A stretch of DNA of 64,000 bases from Cryptomeria japonica (taxonomy: Eukaryota; Streptophyta; Pinopsida; Cupressales; Cupressaceae): contig NC_081410.1 of assembly GCF_030272615.1 (NCBI RefSeq), positions 122,140,640-122,204,639 on the forward strand, in the 5' to 3' direction. The first letter of the stretch is position 1, and each line of letters starts with the position of its first letter. Made by a program: the position numbers and the translations under genes. Below the pieces are notes generated by a model, which worked only from the letters and a program-made list of their open reading frames with translations, did no database searches and was not told where the DNA came from. This document shows positions 33,970 through 45,783 of this stretch, one piece after another.

Positions 33970-35080
33970 ATTTATTATCAAATTCAATAGTTTATAAAAA
34001 ACCAACAATTTTTCACCTCAGTGGATCACCAATTGTCATCAAGGGATTTTTTTTGATAATTTTTCCTTCAATAGTGTTAGTAAGCTTTCTACTCCACTCG
34101 AAATTTACTAACATAAAATCTCCTTTTGCTTGATTTTTTTTTTCCAAAAATGTCCTAAAGTGAGTAAGTGAGGTGTGGGGATTGCAAATGAACATTTGAA
34201 TATCTCTAGCTTTTGTCACCACTCACTCATCTATCTTCTTTTGTCTTTCAATGTGTTGTGCAATGCATAACAAAACATGGGGTCCAAATGATATTCTTGT
34301 AAGCACCCTTCACTATTATACCAACTAATTTGTTTGCACGTGTTGAATTAGTGATCACTTTTACAACATTTGAGATTTCAATTGCTTCAATGATATATCT
34401 TTTGAAGTATAAAATTATAAATTTGCATCCTTGTGCTTCCTTGAACAATTAATAGCTTAAGAAATAAGAAGTACTTGCACAACTACAATGTTGATGTGTG
34501 ACTAATGTCTAATATTGGTCCACTTATCCATGGAAATAGATCAACCCATCCTAATCCAAGTGTATCTCATGCCCTCCATCACTAAACTCACCTTAGAATA
34601 TTCTTTCTCATGGAGGGTTGTTCATAGTTCATATTATTTGGGAAAGGGAGGTCAATGAGGGACAACAAAAAACTACTAATTTGAACATTTGTTTGAAGTA
34701 AAGAAAATATGCCACGTGAATGGGATGGCATCAACATAGAAAACATTGGTAATTGATGACTCTACAACATCCAATGCTTGCATATTGAACATACTTGCAA
34801 ATGTCTTTTGCTTCTCTCTCATAGAAAAATCACCACTACCACTAGAAACCATGGTTGGCATAGATGTGGTTATTTGTGCATACTATAATGGTATTGACAC
34901 ACTCTTAGGTCTTGCTTCTACCTCCATGTGAAATCTATTAACTCTACCTTTTCATCGTCTTTATATTTAGACACACCTAAAACCCATCCCTTGTAATGCT
35001 CAAGAAATGAGAATATACCATCTCTCTTTAAAATTGCCTTGCAAATATGATACAACTACGCTCTATTGCTTCCAAATTTT
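33970..35080 (-). pseudogene. hAT transposase relic (BED finger, DUF659)
   Basis: The minus strand, read from 35080 leftward, gives a BED-finger-like piece (CIICKAILKRDG, FLEHYKG). It then gives FYVDAIPFTWH (34676-34861), matching the DUF659 'FVDAIPF' stretch, then VVKVITNSTRANKLVG and NIIWTPCFVMHCT (34248-34448), matching 'VVTDNAxN...WTPCxAHCL'. Finally KARDIQMFICNPHTSLTHFR (34013-34222) matches the 'IxNHxxxLxxFR' stretch. Pieces lie in different frames with several stops, so this is an old dead copy. Terminal inverted repeats were not found. Confidence 0.65.
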
Positions 35081-35895
35081 TTTGTCTTTGTCTTTGTTTA
35101 ACAATGTCAAAAAATTAAAGATATATATGTTTTTTAATTAATTAAAGTGAGAAATTGCATAAGTTTTTAAGATTAGGGAAGGGCACTCAAATGGGTTTTG
35201 TGGATTAACACCCAAATGAAGTTGAAACAATAACATTTTTTTCTTCCATTTTATGTTCTCTACTTGAAAATAATATAAATAAATGAAAGAATCCCATCAA
35301 CTATAATTAGAGGAGGGCTAGCAAGTTGATTAATTAACCCTACAATTACATGGGCCTACTATTCACAAAAGGGGGGTTGGAGGAAATCTTAGGGTTCCTT
35401 GTTGGCTCAAGGGAAGAGGGTTGCATGATCGAAATGAAGATCAGATGGAGGGGAAGTAAAAGCGGCTGGTGGGGTGAGAAAGGAGCAAGTAATGAGCGCT
35501 ATTTATATCTTTTACTTGTTTTGTTATCTTATTGTTCACTTCTCACTGATCTAGCCCTTGTTTTGATGTCTTCAATTATATCTTCAAGCTTTGTTCAAAA
35601 CGATTATTTTTCTCTTATCATAATTTTGGCACATAAAAATGAATGAAAATGAAAGTGAGATTTCTTTTATATTTTAGGGTTAAGTGTGTTATGCGGACCC
35701 ACAAAAAATATTAAAATAACTAGCCGTTCATGGGATGTCGTTGATATCTCTAATCATCTTATGAATGTTTGACTATTCTCACATTTTTGGGTAGATAAGA
35801 AAATAAATTTAGAGATGGTGAGGGACGTTTACAAGACATCTTCATTTTCTTAGTACGAACATATGACAAAAAAATCTCAAAGTAATGTCCCCAAG
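35081..35895. other. No recognisable feature
   Basis: AT-rich sequence without terminal repeats, conserved motifs or long coding-like frames. The 98-codon plus frame at 35350 is hydrophobic and of low complexity and is probably chance. Confidence 0.5.
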
Positions 35896-35911
35896 AAACA
35901 TGGTTTGTGGG
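35896..35911. repeat. LINE-3 target site duplication (left copy)
   Basis: AAACATGGTTTGTGGG; the partner at 39168-39183 reads AAACATGATTTGTGGG. Confidence 0.8.
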
Positions 35912-36079
35912 ATTTTCCTCTCTCTAGAAGGAGTTGTTGTCCTTTTCCCCTAACAAAGGCTATGATGATGTTTTCCTCTGGAAAAGTGATCCTAAGGGTG
36001 AATTTACGGTTCTTCTGCCTATAAAAACACATTCTCTCAAACCAGCAATCCCATTTGGAGTAAAGTTTAGAACAACATT

Positions 36080-37123
36080 TTGATCCCTAAAGTCAACATT
36101 TTCTTTTGGCTTGCTTCTAATAATAGCACCCTTACTCTTGACAATTTAATCCAAAGGGGTTTCAAATTCCCTAATAGATGTGAGCTTTGCCGGAAGGAGG
36201 GGGAATCAGTTGATCACCTATTTTTCCACTGCTCCTTTACCTGGGATATTTGGTGCAAAATGTGGAAAAAATGGAAAATTAACTGGGTCATGAACAAGAG
36301 CATCAAGGATATCATCTGGCAATGGAATTTTCCTACCAAATGCCAAATCATCAAGAACCTTTGGTCTTTGACCCTCCCTATGATATGTTGGGATATTTGG
36401 AAAGAACGGAATAATAGGATATTCAAGGAAGTTAAGTGTAATACTCAGGTGGTCTTTGAAAAAATATGCAGGGCTATAAAGGAGAACATCAACATTCCTC
36501 ACAAGAATAATCAACAATGGTCTACTACATATATGAATGATATGGAAAAATACATCCTTACTAAATGGAACCTAATGCATAAGGTCTACAGATCGGAAAA
36601 TAAGAAGAAGAGAGATAACATTGTATGGATGTTTCCTGATTATGACTGGATAAAGGTTAATTTTGATGGGGCGGCTAAAGGGAACCTTGGAAAGGTTGGT
36701 GGAGGAGGATTTATTAGAAATGCTCAAGGAATTTGCATTGCTGCTTTTGCTTCTCCTTTTGGGACCCAAAATAACCATGTGGTTGAAGCTCTGGCAATGC
36801 TAAAGAGCCTCCAACTAGCTCAGGAATTCAAAATAAAAAAAAATTGGATTGAAGGGGACTCTTTAAACATCATTCAAGCCCTCAAAGGTACTAGTTCTGT
36901 TTCCTGGAATATTACCAATTTAATTAAAAATGCTAAAGATATTCTAAATAACTATGTTAGCATTAGTATAACTCATACCTTTAGAGAGGGCAATAAGGTT
37001 GCAGATATCCTAGCCAATGAAGGGGTTAATTTGGAGAAGGATGTCAAATACATTGGAGAAACTCACATCAAACGGGAGATTAAAGAGCAATTATACTTTG
37101 ATCGCATCAATGGATCAAGTTAA
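36080..37123 (+). pseudogene. LINE-3 ORF2 C-terminal part: zinc finger region and RNase H
   Basis: A 347-codon open end of an L1 ORF2. It begins IPKVNIFFWLASNNSTLTLD, then CELCRKEGESVDHLFFHC (zf-RVT), a Trp-rich connector (WKERNNRIFKEV) and an RNase H with NFDGAAKGNLGKVGGGGFIR (first Asp), EALAMLKSL (Glu), IEGDSLNIIQA (Asp) and a THTFREGNKVADILANEG tail. The RNase H looks intact. Upstream, 35950-36079 continues the ORF2 similarity but with shifts and stops. The RT domain is missing because of 5' truncation. Confidence 0.88.
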
Positions 37124-38993
37124 TTTCATGATTTATTTCTGGGGAACGAGTTCCAAGGATAGATTTTGGGGGCGGATTAACTATCAGATTATGAGTGTTC
37201 CTCGACATCATAACCAAGATCATATGTGTGCGAAAGATTATAATAATAATAGTTGGGTTTGTGTGGACATGAGTAGCAACTTCAAAACTACGAAAGAGTC
37301 ATTACACGGGGAATCTAGAAATAACAAGTTTTCAAAGTTTTATCTGTGGATTGAGAATTGCAGCAGAGGGTATCTTTACTTGGAAATTAGAATGGGCGGC
37401 AACCTAAACAGGAACGAGCCTCTAGGTTGCGAGAATTGGAAGAGCGAAAGAAAGGTTTGGAGAAGGCTCCACAGACACGGCTTCACTAATTATATGGAAA
37501 AGCTTCATGGAAGCAGAAACTTTGTGTCTTATGGTTTAGCTAAAAGTTGGAGTAACAACAGAGCTACCCTGTTTGGGGAGATTTGGCAAATCGATGAAAA
37601 CTTGATTGCAGAGGTCACGAGACTCAAGATGGAGGGGACAAAATTCTATAGGGATCGGAAGTATGCGGTTGAGGCTTTCAAAAATTTCCCGAAGATGGAG
37701 GATGAGAAGGTCAACCTTGTGAAGAAGGACAACATATCCTACTACACCCCCCAGCAAGTAAAGCCTTTCTGACAAAAAGTTCTTAGGGCTTTAATGGAAT
37801 ATTTGATTGTGGATGGCAGATTTACAAAAATTTATAACTACCATTTTGCTATCCTAAACCATTTCTGTCATGGGGCTAAAATATCCTTGCCCTTTTATTT
37901 AGCATCCTCTCTAAACGAGAGCCTTGCCGACTATGCTAAAAAGCCTAGTTCCTACCCTTTAGCTCACCAGGGGCTCATTCTGCTTATATATGAACATATT
38001 AAGGATAAGGCTAGGGCAACCAAGGATGATCCTTTGATCTTCAACGCTCATATATCTGAGAATTGCAAAGACTCTGATTCGAATGGGGATCAGCCCAGCA
38101 CCCCTACCCATAAAAAAAGGAAAGTTGAAACAGAGCACGAAGAAAAGGAGGTGCATTGTGATGAAGAAGAGGGAAAGGATAAGGACACTAATACTGAAAT
38201 GGAGCCAAACAAGGATGAGAACTATGGTGAAGGGGAGGAAGAGGGTATTTCTGAGAACCCTCACTCTAACCCTAAGGGTTCGGAAAGCGAGAATGAGGCT
38301 CTGAATCCTAAGGAGGGTGACAACCCTAATGCTGAGGAGATTGAACAAAGCAAGGACTCTGCGGATACCATCCTGGACACTGCCCGCAACTGCACCCTTG
38401 AATTCTTCAATTTCCAGAAATGGGTTGTTGAAAACATCACCAGTATGTAGGGTAAGCAAAGGGAGCTAGAAGATAAGATCAATAAGCTGATTAAGATGTT
38501 TGACTCTGGGAAACAGAACGAGGAAATGAAAAACAGTGAAGCGGAGGAGGAAATGGAGATGGAGGACTGGCTGGAGAAAGATTTGATAAAAGGCGACCTG
38601 AAACATTTGGAGGACGTTATTAGAACTATGAAAGAACAGGTGGAGGAGGACAATGTCAACGTCAACATCCAGATTGCCCGTAATGAGAAAGCATTGAAAA
38701 GCCTTATGAACCACAGCCTCCAGGTCCTTAAATTTTCTTCCCAGAATATGAACGTGCTGGTAGATCATCTGGAAAAGAAAAACCAGGAGAAGAACCTGGT
38801 AATTATAGAAGATGCTCCAACTTCCAGCCCAACCCACCAGAACCCTAGGCGTAGAACTAGGCAGACTACTGCTGAGAAGGACATGAAAATGAAAGAGAGT
38901 CAGATTGGATAGGAAAGCAACAACCTGAGGGAAGCAGCCAAGGCAATGATGCTCTTGGTGCAGAATGCAGAGGAAACTATGAAGAATTATTAA
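37110..38993 (+). pseudogene. LINE-3 third ORF: unknown protein with NLS-like and acidic regions
   Basis: A frame of 628 codons starts with ATG 37110, 14 bases inside the end of ORF2, and ends TAA 38991-38993. Three in-frame stops interrupt it (TGA 37770, TAG 38448, TAG 38910), with no frameshift. Residues 1-220 are globular (RFWGRINYQIMSVPRHHN, VSYGLAKSWSNNRATLFG, EGTKFYRDRKYAVEAF). A conserved-looking block, YLIVDGRFTKIYNYHFAILN then FCHGAKISLPFYLASSL, follows at 230-270. THKKRKVE near residue 333 resembles a nuclear localisation signal. It is followed by a long acidic Glu/Asp/Asn tract and a probable coiled coil. I cannot name the family. I have a vague memory of similar plant hypothetical proteins, which is not evidence. 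L1 elements normally end after the RNase H. Confidence 0.7.
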
Positions 38994-39167
38994 TTGTCTT
39001 GTAATGTTGGGCTTGGGGTAAATCTCTTGCTGGCCTCTTGCTGTCCTTTTCTCTGCTGCTGGTTTTTTTGCTGGTTTTTTGCAGCTGTCTTGTTTTGTTT
39101 CCTTCTTGAATATCTTTTGAATGTAATTGGGTTTCGGGTCCCTTAAAACCTATTTTTACTTAATCAA

Positions 39168-39183
39168 AAACATGATTTGTGGG
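39168..39183. repeat. LINE-3 target site duplication (right copy)
   Basis: AAACATGATTTGTGGG, directly after the A-rich 3' end. One difference from the left copy gives a rough sense of age. Confidence 0.8.
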
Positions 39184-42029
39184 CCCAAAATATGACTTTT
39201 CTAGCCAATATTTAAATATAATCACAAGAGTATACAACATATATGTGTTTCACAATGTAAGTTCATTAGCAAACTAGAAATTCTTAAGTCCATTATCATA
39301 ATTAAATAAAATAAATATTTGACAATATTCTTTAGCATTCAATAGAGACTATTGTTTAATGAGATCTATTTCAAAGAACTTTGAGAAATAGATTCTCGTA
39401 GGGTGCTCTCCTACAAGAAAGGAGTGATAGAAATATGGGAACATATGAAATTCATTAACAATACAATACAATACAGTCATTGATATATAAATTATGTCCC
39501 TTTTTTGAAATTACCCAGGAGAAGAATTGCATAATCTAGATAACCATTAAAGCTACAAGGCATTTCTAGCATGTAATAATTGAACTAACAAAGCATTGAA
39601 CCTAAGGATGTAAACAAGAGTGGCAGTCGCATAGACTCTAGCCGCATCTGATGCGGCTAATTCCTGCGTTGTAGATTCTCATGAGGAGGATGGTGATTCA
39701 AACATAAAAGATGGAGATTTTAATGCAGTGCTTGCTATGGTGGTCGATAGGATGTGCAAATGGATTGACAAGGAGGTTTTTACTTCCATGATGTCAATAG
39801 ATGTTGCAGCCATGACTAGTATGACTTTCTCTTTCATAGATGTTGTTTTGGAAGAGTGTGTTGTTGTTTTGGATGTGTAGATGATGGTGGTTTTGATATT
39901 GGGCTTCCTCTGGAGAATTGGACTAGTGAATGGGCCAAGCAAGAGGTTGAACTGCTCCTTGATATACTTTTGGAGGCTAATTTGAAGATGCAGGGATGTG
40001 AGGCTATTAGGGAGTAATATATAACTATTATTGTTGAGAGAGATCAATTTAGGGGGCTAAGAAAAGGTATTTTTTCTTTTCATAAAGATTGACTCTTCGA
40101 TCAATAATAATGAGGTCAGTTGTGGCTTTTTTGTTATGAGGTTTTGGATTTTAAAAAATAAGGGGTTGTGTCAATTTAGGTCAATCTAAGTTTATTATTG
40201 AAGGTAATGAGGGGGTGGTTGCTTTTCTCTTTGTTGTTTCCAATTTTCTCAGGGTTTCTAGAAACTTCATGGTGAGGTAATTTGCACGTTGTAGAATGAT
40301 TGAGTGCTTCTAGTTTGTTGAAAGGCTTCATTGTGATGAGACTATCGAATGTTTTAGAGAGGGTGATTTTCCTATGGTTTCTAGTGTGGTAGAGGTGGAG
40401 TGGTATATTCAGATTTATATCATAGGTAGGGGTGTTAATGTAATACATTTTTGTTTGGAATCCACAGGTTAGTAGTGAATTTGCTAATAGAGTTCATTTG
40501 CATTTTATGAATTGACTCTGTATCCCTAGAAAGACATCGATCCAAAGAGTTTTGTATCTAATGTTCTAAATCACAAGCAAAATGATAAATCGTACACATG
40601 TTTTTATGTTTTCTTAAGCTATCTTTAACTATGTTCTTAGAGCCATCAAAGCTTTTGTCCAAGAATTTGAGCTAGAGTATAAGTACATTGTATCTTTTCT
40701 TGGTTTAATTGTGTGAGAGCATCTATGCCATACAATACAACGCTAGTTGATTGAGGAAATCAATTGGTATTGTCAAAAGGCAATCCCCCTTGGTCTTGTA
40801 GAACCTAAAGTGTAGAGGAAGGTGGTTTTATGGTTGCTTTTTATTTGTTGGCAACTAATCTAAAGCCTTTCAGAATGAGACATGACTAATCTTTAGAGGG
40901 TTTTAGGAAATCACTTGGAGGAACCAACAAGATAGACAATCGCGTTTATTTGAGCTTCTTAAGAAACACGAGAAACAAATTTGTCTACATGTGTGAGACG
41001 AGGAAGACCATGATTTCCTTCTCTATAAAAGGAAGGAACCAAGATTAGTTGACGCCCTTTGTGACATCTCTAACTTTATAAATTGAAAACATTGCCCTCA
41101 TAGGCAACTAGTAAATATTAAATAAATATATAATTATTTGCAATCTTATTTACTAAATAGTTGAATATCTTACTCTATACTTCAAATAAAAAGAAAAATA
41201 TTCACTATTGTGATCCTAGCATAATAATAATACCTTAGAATCACTTTTAATTTGTAACAAAAAAAAATTGTAACTTGAAAGCTACAAAGTACTAAATTTA
41301 TACAAAGCACACATTAAGGATATTTTCAAAGTTTAATTTGCAATAAATTTGAAATAATTATTGAACCATTACAAAGGATTGTATGGTAACAAGTGAATAG
41401 GGAAATAAATACAATATGAAAAGTCCAACCTCTTGAATCAAATAAAAAGAAAAATATTGACTATTATGATCTTACCTTAATAATCGTATCTTAATACAAA
41501 TTTCAAACTTCAAATATTAGGCATAAATAAAGCTTCGATGTTGCAAATTACTTTCTCATTAATTATCAAAATTTCAATATTAAAGTATATTTACAAAATG
41601 AAAGTTGAGTTGAGAACACAACTATCCTCTAAGACTCCTAACCTCCTAGAATACACAACAAGATGTGGATGTCAATGTGCCTACATCCTTCTTCTCCATA
41701 TTAATGTAGTTCACAATCACCCAAATTCTCATTTAATTTTGCATATTTACACATTCTTGCTTATTCAAATGGTTTAATTAAGTTGATAAGTTATAAATGA
41801 TTTAAGGACATCTCTTAGCATCTTCTACATATATTTCTTTAAATATAGGTATGCTAATTTATTTACATATTCATATCATTTTATGGTTTTTACATCCATT
41901 TCATAGGACACATTTAAAGTGTAAAAACACAATCTAGGAAAAAAATAGAATTAACAGTTAGTTAGTTAATTAGGTGGTATAATGAAACATATTTGGGATG
42001 TATTTAATTTATATTTAAATTTAAATTTA
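39184..42029. other. No recognisable gene; AT-rich repeat debris
   Basis: Some stretches look faintly coding, for example a plus-strand reading near 39665-39880 (DSHEEDGDSNIKDGDFNAVL...). None carries a domain I know, and all are interrupted. The ORFs on the minus strand at 39679-40047 and 40176-40448 are low-complexity Thr/Ser/Asn-rich shadows. Confidence 0.45.
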
Positions 42030-42395
42030 GGCTTCATCTCATACCTCAAACAATTGCTAAGGTTGTGTCAAGGCTTTGGGTTCTTCTCATGTAGATCCAA
42101 GGTTCAACTCTTGTCAGTTGGGTTGTTTGAGCTCGCTTAGTCATCCATCAAGTTATTTTCACCTCAGCTCACCCCCTCCATACCCCATAATTCGAGGAAA
42201 ATAGTAAGACTGAGGTAATGTATAGCTGGTTTGTTTGCGTTCGCTTAGTCATCCATCGAGTTATTCTCACCTTAGCTTGCCCCCTACATACCCCAAAATT
42301 CAAGGAAAAAAGTAAGACTAAGGTAATGTGTGGTTGGGTTACCCAATTGGGTCGCTAGGTTATCTCATGATATCAAAATAAATAAATAAATTTAT
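42030..42395 (+). repeat. SINE-like repeat with an internal duplication
   Basis: A B-box-like GGTTCAACTC at 42101-42110 lies about 40 bases after a weak A-box-like CTCAAACAATTGCTAAGG. The body is two diverged copies of a ~105-bp unit (42121-42225 and 42230-42335) sharing CGCTTAGTCATCCATC and a GTAAGACT.AGGTAATGT end. The sequence finishes with an AAATAAATAAAT tail. This suits a tRNA-derived SINE, but flanking duplications are ambiguous in the AT-rich surroundings. Confidence 0.4.
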
Positions 42396-42729
42396 ATGTA
42401 TATTCCATCATAAAGAGATGGATAGGTTGCAATGCAAATAAAATTGGAAGGGGGACTTTAAAAATATATATTAAGAGTCAATTATATTGTCTTTGGTAAA
42501 TTAAATACTCGTAAAATTTTGGAACTTTAATTAGTGTTGTTATAAGATCTTTAAATATTTTTTTGTTGTAATTGATCAAAAAATAAATTTCAATCAATTT
42601 TCAAGATCTCATAAAAAGCTACTACATTGATACAACTAAACTAATTTTAATGATAAAAATTAATTTTATAATAAATATTTTTATTAAATTCTTTTTATAG
42701 ACTATACACTTTTACAACCAAAATATCAT

Positions 42730-43077
42730 TGTTGGAGTAATAAGGTTATTTACTTAATTAATTAAATCATCTCGATTCAATAATTAAGTCACCTTTTACT
42801 TTATTTTTCACTTAAGCTAAACTTAGGTACATTAATAATTAATTCATTATTAATTATTAATTACTCATCCTAGGGTTTTTACTTTTAGGTTTTGATCTCC
42901 TTTTATAAGGATTGATCCCTTTGTAATCATTACACTAATTATTATTATTGCATATTGTTTTTTGCTTCAGGCTTTCAGAGCACCTTGTTTGTGTTTCAGT
43001 ATCTCTTGTACATGACAGGTTATTTGCATGCAGGTGTTCACTAGGTTCTATGAGGTTGTATTTCACAACTTTAACAT
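42730..43077 (+). repeat. 5' LTR of the non-coding LTR element
   Basis: 348 bp, TG...CA. The left flank ATCAT at 42725-42729 matches 45779-45783. Internal TATA-like and AATAAT-rich stretches are present. Confidence 0.9.
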
Positions 43078-43089
43078 GGTATCAGAGCT
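43078..43089 (+). promoter_or_regulatory. Primer binding site, initiator Met-tRNA
   Basis: TGGTATCAGAGC directly follows the LTR. This is the standard plant primer site complementary to the initiator Met-tRNA 3' end. Confidence 0.9.
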
Positions 43090-45431
43090 TCAGATTTGCT
43101 GCTTCCTGTTCATCTTTTGAGGGATCCTATCTTGAAAGAGGAGTTTTTTGTGCATTTTCAGTCAATTTTTACCTCTCCATTGTGTCTGCAATGCTTGAGT
43201 TAGTCAAGATTGACCTATGGTTTGTCAATTTTGGCTTCACGGTGCTAGATCTGAGAGGGTTTGAAGATTTTGTGTGTTTCCAGATCTAGAGGGTACCTGC
43301 AATTTTGAGGCATTTTAAGCCCAAACGAACCTCACCATTGCATCTGCAATAGCCAAAAACCCTGAGATTGACTGTCAAATTGTCGAAATCCGAGTAGTTG
43401 ACCTCTGAGGCAAATGTTTTTTGCTTATATGGTCGTACAACCCCTTGTGCACGCGCTTCGAAAAAAATTGGTATTTTAAAATTTTTCTTTCTGGTTTATT
43501 TTTCCTAGAAAAATTTTAAAAACTTAAGAAAAAAGCAATTAAAAAAAACTTTATTTTAAAAGTTTTTTTTCTTACAAACAAAAGGGGGGTCAGCGGCCCT
43601 TGCAGGTCTGCGTAGACTACAGTTGTACAACCTGCAACCATGGAACCTATAGCAGGTCGATGATATTTGCCCACCCGCCCCACTCTTTTGTGGCCCAACC
43701 GTCACCGGATCGCCACCGTGCCGCTCCTTCGACACCCATGACCTTTTTCCGACCACTTGCCAAATTTTGTTGGCTGCCAACTTTTTTTGACATAATATTT
43801 TTTCCGGCGACATATTTTTTTGGCAATGTTTTCTAGTGAGGATTTTTTTCGGCAAAAGGGAATTTTTTCAGCATATTCTGATGACGTCAACGATACAGTC
43901 AGCATGCATGGCCTCTTTGATCCTCTTTGTGCCCTAAAAGAGAGGGTTTTTTTCTTTTGGCCATAACTTTGTCATATGGAGTCAAAATTGGGCAAACAAG
44001 ATATTGTCGAAAAGGTGGTTTCGCCAACTTTCTAGTGATGTGGGTCTCATCACTTGTTTTTGTTGGTGGTACATTCTACAACCATTTGAAGTCAAAGGTG
44101 TTATTTTTAATCCTGAGCTCACAACTTTTCACCCATTTCTCTGTTTTTGCGATTCCAGTGATGTTGGGACTGTGTTTCAGAGCTCTACACAGCCGTCCAT
44201 GCACTTTTTCCATATTTTATTCTAGGTACATTTTATTCATTTTTTGTGTTTTCACAGTCTAGTGAATTACTTGGACATATGAGCTCGTGGAATCTTCTCG
44301 TTTGCATGGGATGACTCGTTTTTGATTGATCTTCATGTATTTCTAATCTTGTGTCTATTTTTTGACATTATGAGCTTTCATTGTAAGCACTTATTATTTT
44401 GCAAACGCATTGAGATAAAGTGCCTCTATATTGCACATGTATTATGAGATCTTGCACATCATTTTTGTGCCATATTGTACTCACACTATGATATAAAGTG
44501 CCATGGGGGTTTGATGTTTTACTTTGTTTTGCCTTCATACCTTTCTCATATGTGTGTGCTCTGGTTTGCACACCCTTTGTATTTGCTTGTACTTTCATGT
44601 TTGTACGTTCTGATGTTCTTCCAGTTCTTCTTCATGGACTATATTATGGCATTCAGATTCAGTGTAATTGTCATATCTCTCCCTTGTCAGCATTATGGGG
44701 GGGGGGTTTCTACTGTTGGTGCTAATGCTTTCTTAGTTTCACGTTGGAGTGAACTATGTATTTAAAATTTGTTCCTATGTACTAGGCGAATGCACTGGCT
44801 AGTTACCCATGCATTTCAACAAGATGGAGCACTTACCATATGGACACTCTTGCATTCCCATTTCTGGAGGTGACCTTCCATTCTTCACTTGATCAATTCT
44901 TTAGATTATTGACACTTGTAATTTCAACTAGCAGTTTTCTCTTGCACGGTTGAGTAGTGCCATTGGGGTCACTCGTGTAGATTCATGTGCCATTTGTATC
45001 TTTGACTACCAGATGTTTTGCCTTTGTTTGGCATCTGATTATTCAAGTAGTGTTGTTGGGGGCACTTATGCAGATTGTTGTCTTCTTCATTCTGATCATC
45101 TTTTGTTTCAGAGGAGGTTCTTATTTTAGCATCTTAGTAGTCATTCTACGACAATATTTGCAACTTCTTCATGTTTCAATGTTTTTTCATGCTCGTCTTT
45201 TGTTCCTATCTTTTGGAACATTCTTGTTTGGAGGCTTCTTAGTCCTTCACTTGTGTTTCTCTTTTAGGAGAGGAGTTTTGTTCCCACATGGTTTTCTCCT
45301 TTTCTCTACTTTACAGAGATTTCATTGTACTTGGGTACCTCGTAAGGCTTTGTTGCTGGGACCCATTTTTTTGTTTTCATGCATCTAGTCCTTAGTTTTT
45401 TAGCTTCTCCCTAAGTTCATCTTAAGTGGGG
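43090..45431 (+). other. Interior of the LTR element, no gag/pol
   Basis: A T- and G-rich interior whose open frames (for example 43927-44262 and 44987-45388) are hydrophobic and lack protease, integrase or RT motifs. It looks like a derived internal domain rather than a simple deletion, because no residual pol similarity is visible. Confidence 0.65.
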
Positions 45432-45778
45432 TGTTGGAGTAATAAGGTTATTTACTTAATTAATTAAATAATCTCGATTTAATAGTTTAGTCACCTTTTT
45501 ATTTATATTTCACTTAAGCTAAACTTAGGTACATTAATAATTAATTCATTATTAATTATTAATTACTCATCCTAGGGTTTTTACTTTTAGGTTTTGATAT
45601 GCTTTTATAAGGATTGATCCCTTTGTAATCATTACACTGATGATTATTATTGCATATTTTTTTTTGCTTCAGGCTTTCAAAGCACCTTGTTTGTGTTTCA
45701 ATATCTCTTGTACGTGACAGGTTATTTGCATGTAGGTGTTCATTGGGTTCTGTGAGGTTGTATTTCACAACTTTAACA
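45432..45778 (+). repeat. 3' LTR of the non-coding LTR element
   Basis: 347 bp, preceded by a purine tract and followed by the ATCAT duplication at 45779-45783. Confidence 0.9.
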
Positions 45779-45783
45779 ATCAT

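Larger units (their letters stand above)
35912..39167 (+). mobile_element. LINE-3: 5'-truncated L1-type LINE with an extra ORF
   Basis: A near-perfect 16-bp direct repeat, AAACATGRTTTGTGGG (one mismatch), lies at 35896-35911 and 39168-39183. The sequence between starts inside the C-terminal part of an L1 ORF2 and ends CTTAATC plus five A, resembling the LINE-1 end. This fixes the insertion at about 3.26 kb. Inside are the zinc finger region and RNase H of ORF2, then a further long ORF overlapping its end, and a ~170 bp 3' UTR. Confidence 0.82.
42730..45778 (+). mobile_element. Non-coding LTR retrotransposon (LARD-like, Met-tRNA primer)
   Basis: Two ~348-bp LTRs (42730-43077 and 45432-45778) start TGTTGGAGTAATAAGG and end CACAACTTTAACA, flanked by the 5-bp duplication ATCAT. 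I counted about 19-20 differences between them (about 94% identity). A TGGTATCAGAGC primer site starts immediately after the left LTR. A purine run (CTTAAGTGGGG) ends at the right LTR. The 2.35 kb interior has no gag or pol motif in any frame, so the element would depend on another element's proteins. The Met-tRNA primer is common in Ty1/copia elements. Confidence 0.9.

Noticed and set aside
37959-38459. 166-codon minus-strand ORF (and 38261-38837 minus frames)
   Set aside because: Antisense shadow of the acidic, low-complexity part of LINE-3 ORF3.
43516-45388. Possible gag or envelope genes inside the LTR element
   Set aside because: Frames are short and hydrophobic, and lack any zinc knuckle, protease, integrase or RT motif.
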